Positions 16,661 to 24,759 of a DNA stretch of 64,000 nt are shown piece after piece (within the stretch, counting starts at the first letter, position 1; each line of letters begins with the position of its first letter). The notes beneath the pieces were generated by a model that was not told the origin of the DNA, searched no databases, and worked only from the letters and a program-made list of their open reading frames with translations. This stretch comes from Microcoleus sp. FACHB-1515 (lineage in GTDB: Bacteria; Cyanobacteriota; Cyanobacteriia; Elainellales; Elainellaceae). The position numbers were made by a program, and so were the translations under genes. The DNA lies in contig NZ_JACJPO010000020.1 of NCBI RefSeq assembly GCF_014696105.1, forward strand, positions 248,001-312,000. The letters run 5' to 3'.

Positions 16661-17437
16661 ATGACACAACCTGATGCTTTGCGATCGCTGCTTGATGCCG
16701 TCGCACAAGGGCAAGTTAGCCCGAATACTGCTTTTGAAAAGCTGAAATATTTTGACTATGAACCTGTTGGCGATTTTGCCAAGCTGGATCACCATCGATC
16801 GCTGCGAACCGGATTTCCAGAAGTGATTTGGGGCGAAGGCAAATCGATCGAACATCTGGTCAAGATTTTCCAAACGATGCAGCAGCAACAGCCCGTTGTG
16901 ATGGCAACGCGAATTACGCCCGATGTTTATGAACAGCTACAGCAGCGTATTCCCTACCTGCGCTATTACGAAATGGCGCGAATTTGTGCGATCGTCTCTG
17001 AGCCAATTCCGCCGCAGCCGATCGGCACAATCACCTTGCTTTCGGCAGGTACGGCAGATCTGCCCGTTGCTGAAGAAGCCGCCGTGACAGCGGAACTCTG
17101 CGGCTTTCCTGTCCGCCGCCTGTGGGATGTGGGCGTTGCTGGAATCCATCGTTTGCTGAATCATCGCCATCTCGTTCAGTCGGCAGACGTGCTAATCGTG
17201 GTGGCCGGAATGGAAGGCGCACTGCCCAGCGTCGTTGCAGGCTTGGCGGACTGTCCGATCGTCGCCGTTCCCACCAGCGTCGGCTATGGCGCAAGCTTTC
17301 AAGGACTCGCGCCGCTGTTGACGATGCTGAATTCTTGCGCGGCAGGAGTTGGCGTGGTCAACATTGACAACGGATTTGGAGCAGCAATTTTGGCGGGACA
17401 AATCTTAAGAACTGCCGCGAAACTATCAGCACATTAA
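16661..17437 (+). CDS. larB: Nickel-pincer cofactor biosynthesis protein LarB
   Basis: A 258-residue protein (ATG at 16661; a GTG one codon upstream is possible). LarB carboxylates and hydrolyses nicotinic acid adenine dinucleotide to pyridinium-3,5-biscarboxylic acid mononucleotide, the first step to the nickel-pincer cofactor of lactate racemase-type enzymes. The C-terminal half is PurE-like: LLSAGTADLPVAEEAA, then LWDVGVAGIHRLL, VVAGMEGALPSVVAGL, VPTSVGYGASFQG and GVGVVNIDNGFGAA. The N-terminal half has the usual LD-VAQGQVSP and HR-RTGFPEVIWGEGK. Neither larC nor larE is in the window. It may be co-transcribed with the binding-protein gene just upstream. Confidence 0.9.
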   Translation: MTQPDALRSLLDAVAQGQVSPNTAFEKLKYFDYEPVGDFAKLDHHRSLRTGFPEVIWGEGKSIEHLVKIFQTMQQQQPVVMATRITPDVYEQLQQRIPYLRYYEMARICAIVSEPIPPQPIGTITLLSAGTADLPVAEEAAVTAELCGFPVRRLWDVGVAGIHRLLNHRHLVQSADVLIVVAGMEGALPSVVAGLADCPIVAVPTSVGYGASFQGLAPLLTMLNSCAAGVGVVNIDNGFGAAILAGQILRTAAKLSAH

Positions 17438-17443
17438 GCCACG

Positions 17444-17656
17444 TTAAGCAATGTCTGGCATGTGAACAAGTTCCAGCTTGATGCCGTCCGGGTCAGCAAA
17501 AAACACGGCGTAATATCCCGGTGAATAGCTGTATTCGGCAGGTGCATCGAGAATCGTTGCTCCCAGTTCAATCAGCTTTTGATAGAACGTATCGACTTGG
17601 TGCATTTTAACAGCCATTGATCCTCCCCCGCCCTCCTTAAAAAGGAGGGGGCCAAA
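17444..17656 (-). pseudogene. C-terminal fragment of a VOC/glyoxalase-family gene
   Basis: The minus strand from about 17617 to the TAA at 17444 encodes FYQKLIELGATILDAP, then YSPGYYAVFFADPDGIKLEL, the second half of a vicinal-oxygen-chelate (glyoxalase/bleomycin-resistance) domain. The first half is absent. Upstream the frame runs into a palindromic G/C-run repeat and then a TGA, so the domain's first metal-binding half has been lost. It is probably a dead remnant; a short product from a GTG near 17656 cannot be excluded. Confidence 0.7.
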
Positions 17657-17702
17657 CCACTTCTCAAAGTCCCCCTTTTCAAGGGGGATTTAGGGGGATC
17701 CC
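17621..17702. repeat. Palindromic G-run/C-run repeat element
   Basis: Two adjacent inverted repeats: CCCTCCTT/AAGGAGGG separated by three A, then CCCCCTTTTCAAGGGGG followed by ATTTAGGGGGATC. Such small hairpin elements are scattered through many cyanobacterial genomes. Here it marks the exact break point of the VOC gene. Confidence 0.75.
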
Positions 17703-17756
17703 CGCCAAGCAATCTAATCACCTGACGGTCTTCAAACACATCCCAAAGCGTTTGTT

Positions 17757-17969
17757 CTATTCTTCTAGGACTTCAACAAGATCCTCGATCGCCACATCAA
17801 ACGCACGAGCAATCTTGAGAATTGCGGTGTAATCTGTCGTTGACATTGCACCACGCTGAACGTAATTCTTGACGGTGCTGTAGGGAAGTCCTGCTCGTAC
17901 AGCAACTTCTTTCTGCGTCCAGCCGCGTTCTTCTGCAAGCTCAAGAATTCGTAGCCGAATTAGCCCCAT
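17757..17969 (-). CDS. Small HTH (XRE-type) DNA-binding protein
   Basis: A 70-residue protein from ATG 17969 (a TTG at 17984 would add five residues). It is essentially one helix-turn-helix of the Cro/CI type: WTQKEVAVRAGLPYSTVKNYVQRG contains the two HTH helices, followed by ILKIARAFDVAIEDLVEVLEE. The end is typical of antitoxin-like or stand-alone XRE regulators. No toxin gene follows: just downstream is only the palindromic repeat and the VOC fragment. It could be an orphan antitoxin left after a partner was lost, but that is conjecture. Confidence 0.75.
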   Translation of the reverse strand: MGLIRLRILELAEERGWTQKEVAVRAGLPYSTVKNYVQRGAMSTTDYTAILKIARAFDVAIEDLVEVLEE

Positions 17970-18100
17970 CGAAAGTGTTGACAAGACTCAGGCGAGTCCC
18001 GTAGTATGAATGACATCAAAAGCGATCGATCGCCTTGCCTGGAAAACGAGAGATCGATCGCTGTTCCTCAACCCCCGCAAAAAGCGGGAAGGATTGCTCT

Positions 18101-18280
18101 ATGGTATCAAGCTTCCAGCGCAAATCAAGTCTTTATCCTTGGTGCATTGTGCGGTTGCTGCCCAACATGCAGCGGATTACGATCGCTCGTTTTCATCACC
18201 GCAGCAATGCCGACGGCTATTTGAGTGTGTTGCGGCGGATCGAACCAGAAGCGGCTTTTGCGATCGTGTTTTCTCCTTGA
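18101..18280 (+). CDS. Possible 59-residue small protein
   Basis: A frame too short for standard gene finders. ATG at 18101 is preceded by GGAAGG with about 7 bases spacing. The product has a protein-like composition: YPWCIVRLLPNMQRITIARF, then RSNADGYLSVLRRIEPEAAF and IVF near the end, reading as beta-beta-alpha-beta. The NADGYLSVLRR segment recalls small cyanobacterial proteins of unknown function, but I cannot name a family. A hairpin lies 35 bases after the stop. Overlapping frames on the same strand are also open, which lowers certainty. Confidence 0.45.
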   Translation: MVSSFQRKSSLYPWCIVRLLPNMQRITIARFHHRSNADGYLSVLRRIEPEAAFAIVFSP

Positions 18281-18680
18281 AATTCGGTTTAATTTGAAGC
18301 AGACAGCACAAAATCAACAGTCCTCGAATTACTTTCAGTCTGAAGAATTTGAGGACTGTTTAGCCTGCTAACTTGTTAGTGCTAAGTTTTTTTTAGAAAA
18401 TGAATAAGTAAATGCCGAAGCAACTTTTACAAAATCGATCGCCTCTCTACCTTTAGAAGGCGATCGCACACTGCAACTGCTACTAAGATGATCGTCAGGA
18501 CAAGAATCCACTTCCCTCTCCTCTGAGCCACGCGCTGCCATCAGAACGAGGGCAATTTTGATAGTCGTCTTGCTGACGGTTCGTGTTCAACTCCAGCCAG
18601 AGTGCGTGGATTGCCACACAGCCGATCGAGGCGATTGGTCGCTTTCGCGTCACTGCCTTGAACATCTGTCAGTCGCTGTA
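18281..18680. other. Intergenic region with a 45-nt hairpin
   Basis: About 400 bases without a convincing gene. It holds an imperfect palindrome at 18316-18360: a 15-bp stem AACAGTCCTCGAATT/AATTTGAGGACTGTT (one G-U pair) whose loop contains the smaller palindrome TTCAGTCTGAA. An AGTTTTTTTT run occurs about 25 bases later. The TTG at 18558 opens the histidine-kinase frame but is a poor start. Confidence 0.6.
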
Positions 18681-20036
18681 ATGAACATTGAACAGTTTGA
18701 GCAGCAAATTCAGGAAGTTTATGAATATGCCGATCGCCTGTTTCATCAAGGGCAATCGCCCGATTTGCGATCGGCAGAGCTGCTAGCCGATTCGTTTGAA
18801 GAGTTACGCACCGCTACGGAAGAATTGAACGCGGCACTTGAAGAGCTTCAGCAACAGAATGAAGAACTCGACCAAGCGCGAAGACAAATCGAAGCAGAGC
18901 GATCGCGCTATGCCGAACTGTTTGAGTTTGCGCCAGATGGCTACGTTGTCACCAGTGCAGATGGCACGATTCAAGAAGTCAATCAAATGGCGGCGAAGCT
19001 GCTGGGCGTTGACAAGCGATTTTTGGTCGGCAAGCCGCTGTCGGTTTATATTAGCGAATCCGATCGCTTGACGTTTCGCCATCGGCTCAATCGTTTGAAG
19101 CTGGGCGAGATCGATCGCGTCCAAGAGTGGGAAATGCAGTTGCAGCCGCGCCAGCAGCAGCCGATTACCGTTGCAATCTCGGTCAGCACCGACTCATCCA
19201 CAGAAACAGCGCACACGCTGCGGTGGATTTTGCGCGACATTCAAGCTCGCAAGCAGGCCGAAGCGCAACTGCAACGCATTCAGCTTGAAAATTTGCGGCT
19301 GCAAGAAGCCAACAAGCTCAAGGCACAGTTTCTCACCGTTATGTCGCACGAGTTCCGCACGCCGCTCAACGCCATCATCGGCTTTTCGCGTCTGCTGATG
19401 CGGCAGCTTCAAATGGGAACACCTGCCGACATGATCGATCGCATTCATCGAAACGGGCTGCATCTGCTGGCGATGATCAGCGATATGCTCGACCTGTCGC
19501 AGATGGAAACGGGCAGTTTGCGGCTGCATCTAGAAGCGGTGAACGTGGTGGAACTGGTGCAGACGACAGCCGCAGAACTGCGCGGCATGGCCGACCAAAA
19601 GCAGCTATTTCTCGATGTACACATTGATCTGGACAATCCGATCGCCATCAACGACAGCACCCGCCTTCGGCAAATTTTGGTCAACCTGATTATCAACGCT
19701 GTCAAGTTTACCGATCGCGGCGGCGTGACGGTTCGCTTGCGGCAGGCAGGTGATGATGAACTGGTGCTGAGCGTGCAAGATACCGGAATTGGCATTGAGC
19801 CGCAGTATCGGGAGCAGATTTTTACAGCATTTCAGCAAGGCGATCAGGCCATCAACCGCCGACATTCAGGTACGGGAATGGGGCTAGCTGTGACGCGATC
19901 GCTGGTGCAGATCATGCAGGGCAAGCTGTCTCTCACGAGCGAACTGGGCAACGGCTCAACCTTCACGGTCAAGCTGCCGCGCTGCGTGAAGGCGGTTGAG
20001 GCGGAATCTGCTCCGCTGCCTTCGGTTCTGCGATAG
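18681..20036 (+). CDS. PAS-domain sensor histidine kinase
   Basis: About 451 residues from ATG 18681; the frame opens at TTG 18558, but the extra residues look like read-through. Residues ~40-75 form a coiled coil (EELRTATEELNAALEELQQQNEEL). A PAS domain follows (ELFEFAPDGYVVTSADGTI). A HisKA domain carries the phospho-acceptor H223 in SHEFRTPLNAIIGFSRLL, and a HATPase domain has the N box (NLIINAVKF), DTGIGIEP and GTGMGLAV. No membrane segment and no receiver domain, so it is probably a soluble kinase sensing an internal signal. It lies 44 bases before a cheB gene, suggesting the two act together; no response regulator gene is adjacent. Confidence 0.9.
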   Translation: MNIEQFEQQIQEVYEYADRLFHQGQSPDLRSAELLADSFEELRTATEELNAALEELQQQNEELDQARRQIEAERSRYAELFEFAPDGYVVTSADGTIQEVNQMAAKLLGVDKRFLVGKPLSVYISESDRLTFRHRLNRLKLGEIDRVQEWEMQLQPRQQQPITVAISVSTDSSTETAHTLRWILRDIQARKQAEAQLQRIQLENLRLQEANKLKAQFLTVMSHEFRTPLNAIIGFSRLLMRQLQMGTPADMIDRIHRNGLHLLAMISDMLDLSQMETGSLRLHLEAVNVVELVQTTAAELRGMADQKQLFLDVHIDLDNPIAINDSTRLRQILVNLIINAVKFTDRGGVTVRLRQAGDDELVLSVQDTGIGIEPQYREQIFTAFQQGDQAINRRHSGTGMGLAVTRSLVQIMQGKLSLTSELGNGSTFTVKLPRCVKAVEAESAPLPSVLR

Positions 20037-20080
20037 GTTCAAGCGGCAGCAAGTGCCGATCCCGCTGTAAGGAGAAATTC

Positions 20081-21124
20081 ATGTCTGGTCACGACATCAT
20101 CGTTGTAGGAGCTTCGGTCGGCGGTGTGGAGGCGTTGACGCAACTGGCAAAAGGGTTGCCTGCGGATATTCCGGCAGCGATTTTTGTCGTGCTGCATGTG
20201 CCCACAACGGGAACCAGCGCGATGCCCCGCATTCTTGAACGGGCTGGCAACCTCAAAGCCTTTCATCCCCAAGACGGCGATGCGATCGAACCGGGCAAAA
20301 TCTACATTGCGCCGCCCAACTATCATTTGCTGCTCAAGCGCGGCTATGTGCGGCTGGTGCAGGGGCCAAGAGAAAACGGACATCGCCCTGCGATCGACCC
20401 GCTGTTTCGCACGGCGGCTCGAGCATATGGGCGACGAGTCGTCGGCGTAATTTTGTCGGGCACGCTGGATGATGGCAGTGCCGGATTGCTGGTTGTCAAA
20501 CACAGCGGCGGCAAGGCGATCGTGCAGTCGCCCGACGATGCGCTGTTTGCTGGAATGCCGCAAAATGCGATCAATCGCGTGGAGGTCGATCGCATTTTGC
20601 CGCTGTCAGAAATTCCCGATGCGCTGGTGCAGCTTGCCCATGAACCTGTTCCCGACGAGCCAAACGGATCGGTTCCAAGAACAGTTGAATTTGAATCAGA
20701 CACGGTGGAGATTGATATGGACGCGAGCGAAAAAGCCAACGGCGATCGTCCGGGTAAACCTTCGGGGTTTGGCTGTCCGTCTTGTGGCGGGGCGCTGTGG
20801 GAAATGAATGAAGGGCAGTTTCTGCGCTTCCGCTGCCGCATTGGTCATGCTTGGTCGGAAGATAGCCTGCTGGCCGAACAGAATGAAGCGATCGAGGAAG
20901 CGCTGTGGGTCGCGCTCAAGTCACTAGAAGAGCGAGCAGCTTTGACGATGCGGATGGCCGATCGCGCTCGCGATCGGCAGCAAAACCGCATGGTGGCTCG
21001 GTATGAAGAAGATGCGAATGAACTCAAGCAGCACGCCGAAACAATTCGCCGCATTTTGCTGAAAGATCCGGTGAAAGAGCCGCCCAACGGCGACCTGCCC
21101 GACCGCAAGTCAACACTCGGCTAG
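20081..21124 (+). CDS. cheB: CheB-type protein-glutamate methylesterase lacking a receiver domain
   Basis: A 347-residue protein with a CheB catalytic domain at residues ~4-190. The serine-hydrolase triad is visible as S12 (GASVGG), H39 (VLHVP) and D131 (LSGTLDDG). CheB removes methyl groups from or deamidates chemoreceptor glutamates/glutamines, but the usual N-terminal receiver is missing. The C-terminal third has a cysteine cluster (CPSCGG, FRCRIGH) and a long helix with EEALW and RMADRA, as found in CheB domains associated with CheR/PAS-type sensors. An AAGGAG ribosome site precedes the ATG. It follows the PAS kinase by 44 bases. Target protein unknown; no chemoreceptor or cheR is in the window. 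Confidence 0.9.
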   Translation: MSGHDIIVVGASVGGVEALTQLAKGLPADIPAAIFVVLHVPTTGTSAMPRILERAGNLKAFHPQDGDAIEPGKIYIAPPNYHLLLKRGYVRLVQGPRENGHRPAIDPLFRTAARAYGRRVVGVILSGTLDDGSAGLLVVKHSGGKAIVQSPDDALFAGMPQNAINRVEVDRILPLSEIPDALVQLAHEPVPDEPNGSVPRTVEFESDTVEIDMDASEKANGDRPGKPSGFGCPSCGGALWEMNEGQFLRFRCRIGHAWSEDSLLAEQNEAIEEALWVALKSLEERAALTMRMADRARDRQQNRMVARYEEDANELKQHAETIRRILLKDPVKEPPNGDLPDRKSTLG

Positions 21125-21134
21125 ATGGCTCGCT

Positions 21135-22340
21135 TCACTTTCCGGCGATCGCTTCCGGCTGAAAGCGGATGTTCGCTTGGCGCAGTCGATCGAGCGCGGT
21201 TTGGAGGCGATCGAGTTCCGCAATCAGGCTGATGCGGACGTAGCCTTCGCCGCCCGCGCCAAAGGCATTTCCGGGGGTGACCACCACTCCGGTTTGCTGC
21301 AAAACCGAAAGCGCAAAATCGGTCGAGGTCATTCCGGGCGGACAGGGAACCCAAAGATACATCGTTGCTTTCGTTTTGGGCACAGACCAGCCCAACTCGC
21401 CCAACCCCTGAATCAAAAAGTCGCGGCGCGTCCGATAGCGAGCTTGCACTTCATGCAAATAGACATCAGGAAGCTGCAAAGCCGTTTCCGCTGCCGATTG
21501 CAAGGCGGCAAAAATGCCGTAGTCCATGTTGGTTTTCAGCGTCCGCAAGCCCTGAATCACGTGGCGATTGCCGACGACAAAGCCGACGCGCCAGCCTGCC
21601 ATGTTGTAGGTTTTCGACATCGTGTGAAACTCCACGCCGATCTCTTTTGCGCCCTCAATTTCCAGCAAACTCGTCGGCTGGTAGCCATCAAAGGCGAGTT
21701 CCGCATACGCCTGGTCGTGAACCAGCAGAATTTCGTGCTTGCGAGCAAAGGCAACCACATCCTCGAAAAATTCACGCGGAGCAGTGGCCGCTGTCGGGTT
21801 GCTCGGATAGTTGAAGTACATGATTTTGGCGCGATCGGCCACTGCATCGGGAATCGCTCCCAAGTCAATCAGCCAGTCTTGTTCTGCCTTCAGCACCAAG
21901 GGATAAATTTCGCCACCTGCAATCAAGGGGCCGCGAAAATGGGCGGGATAGGCGGGACTCGGCACGAGAACCAGATCGCCCGGATTGATGTAGGCGATCG
22001 CCAAATGCGCCAGTCCTTCCTTTGATCCCAGCAGCGGCAACGCTTCGCCCTCTGGATCAAGTTCGACACCATAGCGACGGTGATACCACTGGGTAATCGA
22101 TCGCCGGAAGCTCGCGGTTCCCTCAAACGGCGGGTAGCCATGATTGGCGGGATTTTGCAGAGCCGCGATCGCCGCATCCACAACGGGCTGAGGCGTTGCG
22201 CCATCGGGATTTCCCATGCCCAAATCGATCAGGTCTAAGCCTTGTTCACGGGCGCGGGCTTTGAGTTCATCCAATCGGGCAAAAACGTAGGGCGGCAGGG
22301 CGCGGAGGCGATCGGCGGGCGTAATCCAATCCAAGCTCAT
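21135..22340 (-). CDS. PLP-dependent aminotransferase, aspartate/LL-diaminopimelate type
   Basis: A 401-residue fold-type I class I/II aminotransferase. The PLP lysine is K243 in SKTYNMAGWR; substrate and cofactor elements include YPPFEGTASFRRSI, the NYPSNPTAA motif, HDQAYAEL and a terminal VRISL arginine. In cyanobacteria, relatives of this sequence are annotated as aspartate aminotransferase or as LL-diaminopimelate aminotransferase of lysine synthesis; I cannot decide between them. The ATG overlaps the end of the upstream dehydrogenase gene by four bases (ATGA), so the pair is translationally coupled. Confidence 0.88.
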   Translation of the reverse strand: MSLDWITPADRLRALPPYVFARLDELKARAREQGLDLIDLGMGNPDGATPQPVVDAAIAALQNPANHGYPPFEGTASFRRSITQWYHRRYGVELDPEGEALPLLGSKEGLAHLAIAYINPGDLVLVPSPAYPAHFRGPLIAGGEIYPLVLKAEQDWLIDLGAIPDAVADRAKIMYFNYPSNPTAATAPREFFEDVVAFARKHEILLVHDQAYAELAFDGYQPTSLLEIEGAKEIGVEFHTMSKTYNMAGWRVGFVVGNRHVIQGLRTLKTNMDYGIFAALQSAAETALQLPDVYLHEVQARYRTRRDFLIQGLGELGWSVPKTKATMYLWVPCPPGMTSTDFALSVLQQTGVVVTPGNAFGAGGEGYVRISLIAELDRLQTALDRLRQANIRFQPEAIAGK

Positions 22341-23473
22341 GCCGTCACCTCAACGCTAGAGATCATGCTGTCGGTCGGCGCAGTGGTCGAAACCATTGCG
22401 GCCATCAGTTGGGCGGGCGTCACGGCAAACGGCAGGCGGTGAATGTCGGAGCCGATCGAGCAGGCAACTTCAGCAGCATGTTGGAGGTCAGCGATCGTCA
22501 TATTTGCCAAACCCAAATCCGCCAAGCTCTGCGGCAAGCCAATTTCGGCATAAAACTTGAGTAGCTGCTGGCGAGCGGTTGCCGCCAGTCGATTGTTCTG
22601 CACCAGTTCTTCCAGCCGTAGCTGAACCAAAATGCCGTAAGCGACTTTTTCGCCGTGCAATGTGCCGTGACTTTGCAACAAGTGAGTCAGGCCGTTGTGA
22701 ACCGCGTGAGCTGCGACGGTTCGGCACTGCGCTCCGCCCAATCCGCCGATCGCGCCCGCCAGCAGCACGGTGGCATCCACAACTTCGCGCCACTGTGTTC
22801 CGCCCGGATCGGCGAGGGCAGCGGCAGATTTTTGGAAGAGGAGATCGCGCAAAACTCTGGCCTGCTGGACGGCGGCGATGATGAGGGTGCGATCGCTCTG
22901 TCCACTGCTCACCGAAGCTTCATACCACTTCGCCAGCGCATCGCCAATTCCGGCTACGAGCGTGCGCTGACTCGCGGTTTGAATCACGTCATAGTCGAGA
23001 ATCAGCAGGTCAGGAGCGCGATCGAGCGCCACATCATAGGAAAACGCGCCTTCCTCTGAATAGACGTTTGACAAAGCTGTCCAGGCCGCACAGGTTGCGC
23101 CCGACGTGGGAATTGTGGCAATTCGTAGATTGCACTGATGGGCGATCAGCTTCGCAGCGTCGATCGCTTTGCCGCCTCCCACACCGATGATCAAGTCTGC
23201 TTGATGATTGGCGACTGCCTGCCGCAATTTTGCCAGCGAAGATTCACTACAGTCTGCCCCGTAGCTTGCCTGCGTCCAGGTCAGATTGTGCGCTTCAAGG
23301 ACAAGCTGGAGATGCGGTTGAATGGCGGTGAGCGATCGATCCCCACCAATCACCAAAGGCCGCCCACCAAGTCGGGCAAGCAACATTCCTGACTGAGCGA
23401 TCGCACCTCCGCCGCGCACCACACAAGCGGGAGCCACCATCAGCGACAGCACCGATTCAGCAGTCTGGGTCAT
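22337..23473 (-). CDS. Iron-containing alcohol/glycerol dehydrogenase family protein
   Basis: About 378 residues (ATG 23473; the frame opens at a TTG 18 bases earlier). The protein belongs to the GldA/iron-ADH fold: VIGGDRSL, then the NAD-binding GVGGGKAIDAAK and IPTSGATCAAWTALS. Metal-site residues are provided by the GIGDALAKW aspartate and histidines in AAHAVHNGL and HGEKVAYG. The C-terminus carries a DLGLAN-type helix. It would oxidise or reduce a small polyol or aldehyde with NAD(P). Pairing with an aminotransferase by a 4-base overlap suggests a shared pathway that the sequence does not reveal. Confidence 0.87.
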   Translation of the reverse strand: MTQTAESVLSLMVAPACVVRGGGAIAQSGMLLARLGGRPLVIGGDRSLTAIQPHLQLVLEAHNLTWTQASYGADCSESSLAKLRQAVANHQADLIIGVGGGKAIDAAKLIAHQCNLRIATIPTSGATCAAWTALSNVYSEEGAFSYDVALDRAPDLLILDYDVIQTASQRTLVAGIGDALAKWYEASVSSGQSDRTLIIAAVQQARVLRDLLFQKSAAALADPGGTQWREVVDATVLLAGAIGGLGGAQCRTVAAHAVHNGLTHLLQSHGTLHGEKVAYGILVQLRLEELVQNNRLAATARQQLLKFYAEIGLPQSLADLGLANMTIADLQHAAEVACSIGSDIHRLPFAVTPAQLMAAMVSTTAPTDSMISSVEVTA

Positions 23474-23549
23474 AAGCCAAGCAAACCTCAAATTCCCTTG
23501 CGATAGATTATTAATTTACACGATCTAATCTGTAGCGTACTTAACAAAG

Positions 23550-24089
23550 TCACTGTTGCCTGACATCTGAGGGCACATCGGCAGCGGGTAGCTGGGCGAG
23601 GCGATCGCGATAAATTTCAATTTCCATTTGATCGTCGGTGCGCGAAGCGAGCGATCGCTTAATCTGCCCCAGCACGAGCGGCTGCGACACGCCCGGTTCC
23701 GGATGCAGAACCGTCCGAGCGCGAATCGTCATTTGCGGCTCACCTTGTCCCAAGCGTCCGAGCGAAAAGAAATTACTCGCCGCCTGCTTCAGCGTCGCTT
23801 CCAGTTCTGTCTCAGTGATCGTTTCCGGCACCACAATCACCACTTGCGAACCACCGCCGTCATACACGGTCGAATAGCGCACCGCACCGGGGATTACCGT
23901 GCGCGTAAACGGCTCTAGCCCCAAGGCAAACAGGCCGAACGCCAAGACCGCCGTGAAGCCTGTGACGCCAATCATCTGAAAGCGAATGCCCCACTTGAAG
24001 AGGAAGCTGAGAACGGCGATCGCGGCAAAAACGGCTGTGGCAATGCCTGCCCATTGTGCATAGATGAGAAATTCTGCGGGAGTGATCAT
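23550..24089 (-). CDS. ycf51: Ycf51 family protein
   Basis: About 179 residues from ATG 24089; the frame opens at 24149, but the product beginning TPAEFLIYAQWAGI matches the family's usual start. Two hydrophobic segments lie at the N-terminus (around residues 8-32 and 38-58), followed by a soluble domain with GGGSQVVIVVPETITE and TVLHPEPGVSQPL. Ycf51 (DUF2518) is conserved in cyanobacteria and in some red-lineage plastid genomes; its function is unknown. It lies on the minus strand about 70 bases after the sufU stop, so both may share a transcript. Confidence 0.85.
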   Translation of the reverse strand: MITPAEFLIYAQWAGIATAVFAAIAVLSFLFKWGIRFQMIGVTGFTAVLAFGLFALGLEPFTRTVIPGAVRYSTVYDGGGSQVVIVVPETITETELEATLKQAASNFFSLGRLGQGEPQMTIRARTVLHPEPGVSQPLVLGQIKRSLASRTDDQMEIEIYRDRLAQLPAADVPSDVRQQ

Positions 24090-24160
24090 AGTTTTGAGTT
24101 CAAAGATCAAGAAGCGGATGTCAAAAAGTCGCGATCGACTCGCCGACATTCGATCGCCAG

Positions 24161-24625
24161 CTATTCGTTGCTGACAACTGCGGGCTGTGCGGTCGATTGC
24201 TCTAAAGCCGCTTTAACCGTGTGCCATGACAGATTAGCGCACTTGATGCGGACGGGAAATTGCGCGACGCCCTGCATGACGTTGAGCTTGCGGAGTTCGT
24301 TGGGAAATTCGGCTTCGCCTTTCATCATGCTTTGGAAGCGCTGCACCATTGCCAAAGCTTCTTCGGTCGTTTTGCCGCGCAGAGCATCGGCCATCAGGTC
24401 GGCAGAAGCCATCGCGATCGCACAGCCTTCCCCCTCAAACCGAACATCCTCGATTCGATCGCCCGTTTCGTCCAGATGCAGCGTCAGTTCGATCGTATCT
24501 CCACACGAGGGATTGTGGCCTTTTTGGTAGCGATCGACGGGCGTGGTTGTACCGCGATTGCGCGGCTTCTTGTAGCGTTCCAAAATGACCTGCTGATAGA
24601 GGTCGCGTAAGTTGTCTAGCGCCAT
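24161..24625 (-). CDS. sufU: SufU-type iron-sulfur cluster assembly scaffold/sulfur acceptor
   Basis: A 154-residue NifU-N-domain protein. The three conserved cysteines are C41 (NPSCGD), C68 (EGEGCAIA) and C129 (IKCANLSWHT), with D43 beside the first. The ~18-residue insert before the third cysteine and the PVRIKCANLSW context are the SufU pattern rather than IscU. SufU binds zinc and accepts persulfide sulfur from SufS, or scaffolds [Fe-S] clusters. The sufBCDS genes are not in the window. Start ATG 24625. Confidence 0.9.
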   Translation of the reverse strand: MALDNLRDLYQQVILERYKKPRNRGTTTPVDRYQKGHNPSCGDTIELTLHLDETGDRIEDVRFEGEGCAIAMASADLMADALRGKTTEEALAMVQRFQSMMKGEAEFPNELRKLNVMQGVAQFPVRIKCANLSWHTVKAALEQSTAQPAVVSNE

Positions 24626-24759
24626 GATGAGATCAGGTCAAAATACTTACTCTATATCTTGATCCTAACAGGCTTGGTGTGGGGTTAGCAGTAGGGATAT
24701 TGCGCTCAAAGCGGTGTGGGTTGCGGATCGCTGCCTCAGCCTCTTTCTGCCGCTGATGT

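Noticed and set aside
18558..18680. TTG-initiated extension of the histidine kinase
   Set aside because: The encoded residues include several cysteines and histidines not typical of the family, and an ATG at 18681 gives a clean start.
23860..24530. Overlapping frames around ycf51 and sufU
   Set aside because: Both recognised genes explain the region; the overlapping frames have no motifs.
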